Shown piece after piece: positions 6,207 through 6,963 of a DNA stretch of 6,963 nt; position 1 is the first letter of the stretch, and every line of letters starts with the position of its first letter. The stretch comes from JAYZQT01 sp964412235 (lineage in GTDB: Bacteria > Pseudomonadota > Alphaproteobacteria > MPNO01 > UBA830). The stretch is from positions 1 through 6,963 of the forward strand of contig CAYPNT010000115.1 of NCBI GenBank assembly GCA_964412235.1, in the 5' to 3' direction. Both the position numbers and the translations under genes were made by a program. The notes under the pieces were generated by a model that worked only from the letters and a program-made list of their open reading frames with translations, searched no databases and was not told where the DNA came from.

Positions 6207-6963
6207 TCAAACCTTTAGCTTGCGACCCGAAGTTACGAGCCAAAGGCCAATAAAAATTATTACTATTCCGACAATGTGATACTGTTTAATGGCTTCGCCG
6301 AGAATTAAAACCGATAGGAATACCCCGAAAATCGGTATTAGATACTGTGTCATGCCGGCGACACTCGGTCCCACTATTGGTACGGCTTTGTTCCACATTA
6401 TATACGCCAAGAACGACGGAAAAATTACGGAATAGGTAATTATAAACAAGTTGTCCACGTTTGTGTCGAACGAGATGCCGCGCCAAAGATCTATAAGGTA
6501 GAAGGGAAACATCATTACGGTAGCTAATATGCATATTGCTGTCAGAAAAGGTATTTCTCCCAAGTCTGACGGTTTCCAGCGTAATAACACAGTGTATACC
6601 GCCCAAGAAAAAAAGGACACTAACACGAGAACGTCTCCGATATTGATCGAAAAAGTGTGGAGTGCTCCTATCTTTGCTCGAAGCGCGATTATTAGCGTCC
6701 CCAGAACGCCCAGGACGACCCCAAGCGTTTGCTTTCGTGTTATGGTCTCGCCTGTCATTAAAAAAGCAGTCACTATTATCCAAAGTGTTCCTGACGCATT
6801 CATCAGGCTCGCATTAACGGCAACCGTGAATTGCAGACCTACGTAATATGGGACTGTAAATCCAACAATCCCAAAAAACGCGAATGCCGAAAGTATTGGC
6901 CAATGTTTTATAATAAGTTTTCGTTGCGCCCAGGTTTCTCGCCAGCCGATCAATAGAAAACAT
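6207..6963 (-). CDS. EamA-family (DMT superfamily) transporter, N-terminus beyond window
   Basis: The frame is open from the right edge to the TGA at 6209-6207, about 252 codons. The TTG at 6953-6951 is an apparent start only because the window ends; codons upstream of it (Leu, Phe, Cys) remain open. DMT transporters of this type are about 290-300 residues with ten membrane segments made of two EamA repeats. Eight segments are visible here, so one or two segments (about 45-60 residues) are missing. Both repeats carry the characteristic Gly-Glu before the last helix: MTGETITRKQTLGVVLGVLG (66-85, counted from the TTG) and ILGEAIKQYHIVGIV (217-231). The protein ends in a short basic tail (GRKLKV), expected in the cytoplasm. 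Family members export or import amino acids, amines, nucleosides and other metabolites. It sits upstream of the FAD monooxygenase, probably co-transcribed with it. Confidence 0.88.
   Translation of the reverse strand, partial: CFLLIGWRETWAQRKLIIKHWPILSAFAFFGIVGFTVPYYVGLQFTVAVNASLMNASGTLWIIVTAFLMTGETITRKQTLGVVLGVLGTLIIALRAKIGALHTFSINIGDVLVLVSFFSWAVYTVLLRWKPSDLGEIPFLTAICILATVMMFPFYLIDLWRGISFDTNVDNLFIITYSVIFPSFLAYIMWNKAVPIVGPSVAGMTQYLIPIFGVFLSVLILGEAIKQYHIVGIVIIFIGLWLVTSGRKLKV

Noticed and set aside
6286..6783. Minus-strand open frame of 165 codons inside the EamA gene
   Set aside because: It is a shifted frame of the transporter with no membrane segments or known motif.
6951..6963. TTG at 6953-6951, or the ATG at 6963-6961, as the start of the EamA transporter
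   Set aside because: The ATG is in a different frame and the TTG lies inside an open frame that runs to the edge; the family length also requires more N-terminal sequence.

Overview
The window looks like part of a scaffold from a free-living, aerobic, Gram-negative bacterium. Mixed base composition, tight gene packing and the protein families suggest a proteobacterium, perhaps a marine or soil alphaproteobacterium; this is an impression from family resemblance, not a measured assignment. It contains a run of exactly 100 Ns (2053-2152), so it comes from an assembly with an unresolved join. There are no RNA genes, insertion sequences, CRISPR arrays or phage genes that I can see. The content is metabolic: catabolic-type enzymes plus two transporters. 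Nearly every base is coding, and no gene-free stretch exceeds about 125 bases apart from the gap.

Left block (1-3507, all minus strand, read right to left): a beta-alanine:pyruvate-type class III aminotransferase (3507-2173); the assembly gap; a phytanoyl-CoA dioxygenase (PhyH)-family Fe(II)/2-oxoglutarate oxygenase whose N-terminus lies in the gap (2052-1489); a UbiD-family prenylated-FMN decarboxylase (1492-80); and the start of a small Cys-x-x-Cys protein that runs off the left edge (80-1). The last three are joined by stop/start overlaps (ATGA at 1492-1489, TAATG at 82-78), so they almost certainly share one transcript, with the aminotransferase probably at its head.

Centre (3508-4892): a 125-base divergent intergenic region with a 20-bp dyad, then a plus-strand MFS_3-family transporter. 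The transporter is transcribed away from the aminotransferase operon and could share its control.

Right block (4940-6963, minus strand): a drug/metabolite (EamA) transporter cut by the right edge, followed 46 bases downstream by an FAD-dependent aromatic-type monooxygenase. This pair converges on the MFS gene.

Taken together, the enzymes (transaminase, 2-oxoglutarate oxygenase, non-oxidative decarboxylase, flavin hydroxylase) and two transporters look like a peripheral pathway for uptake or export and breakdown of a small organic acid or amine, possibly aromatic or heteroaromatic. No single known pathway with this exact gene set is recognised from the sequence, so the substrate is open. The ubiX gene needed to make prenylated FMN and any transcriptional regulator are absent from the window.
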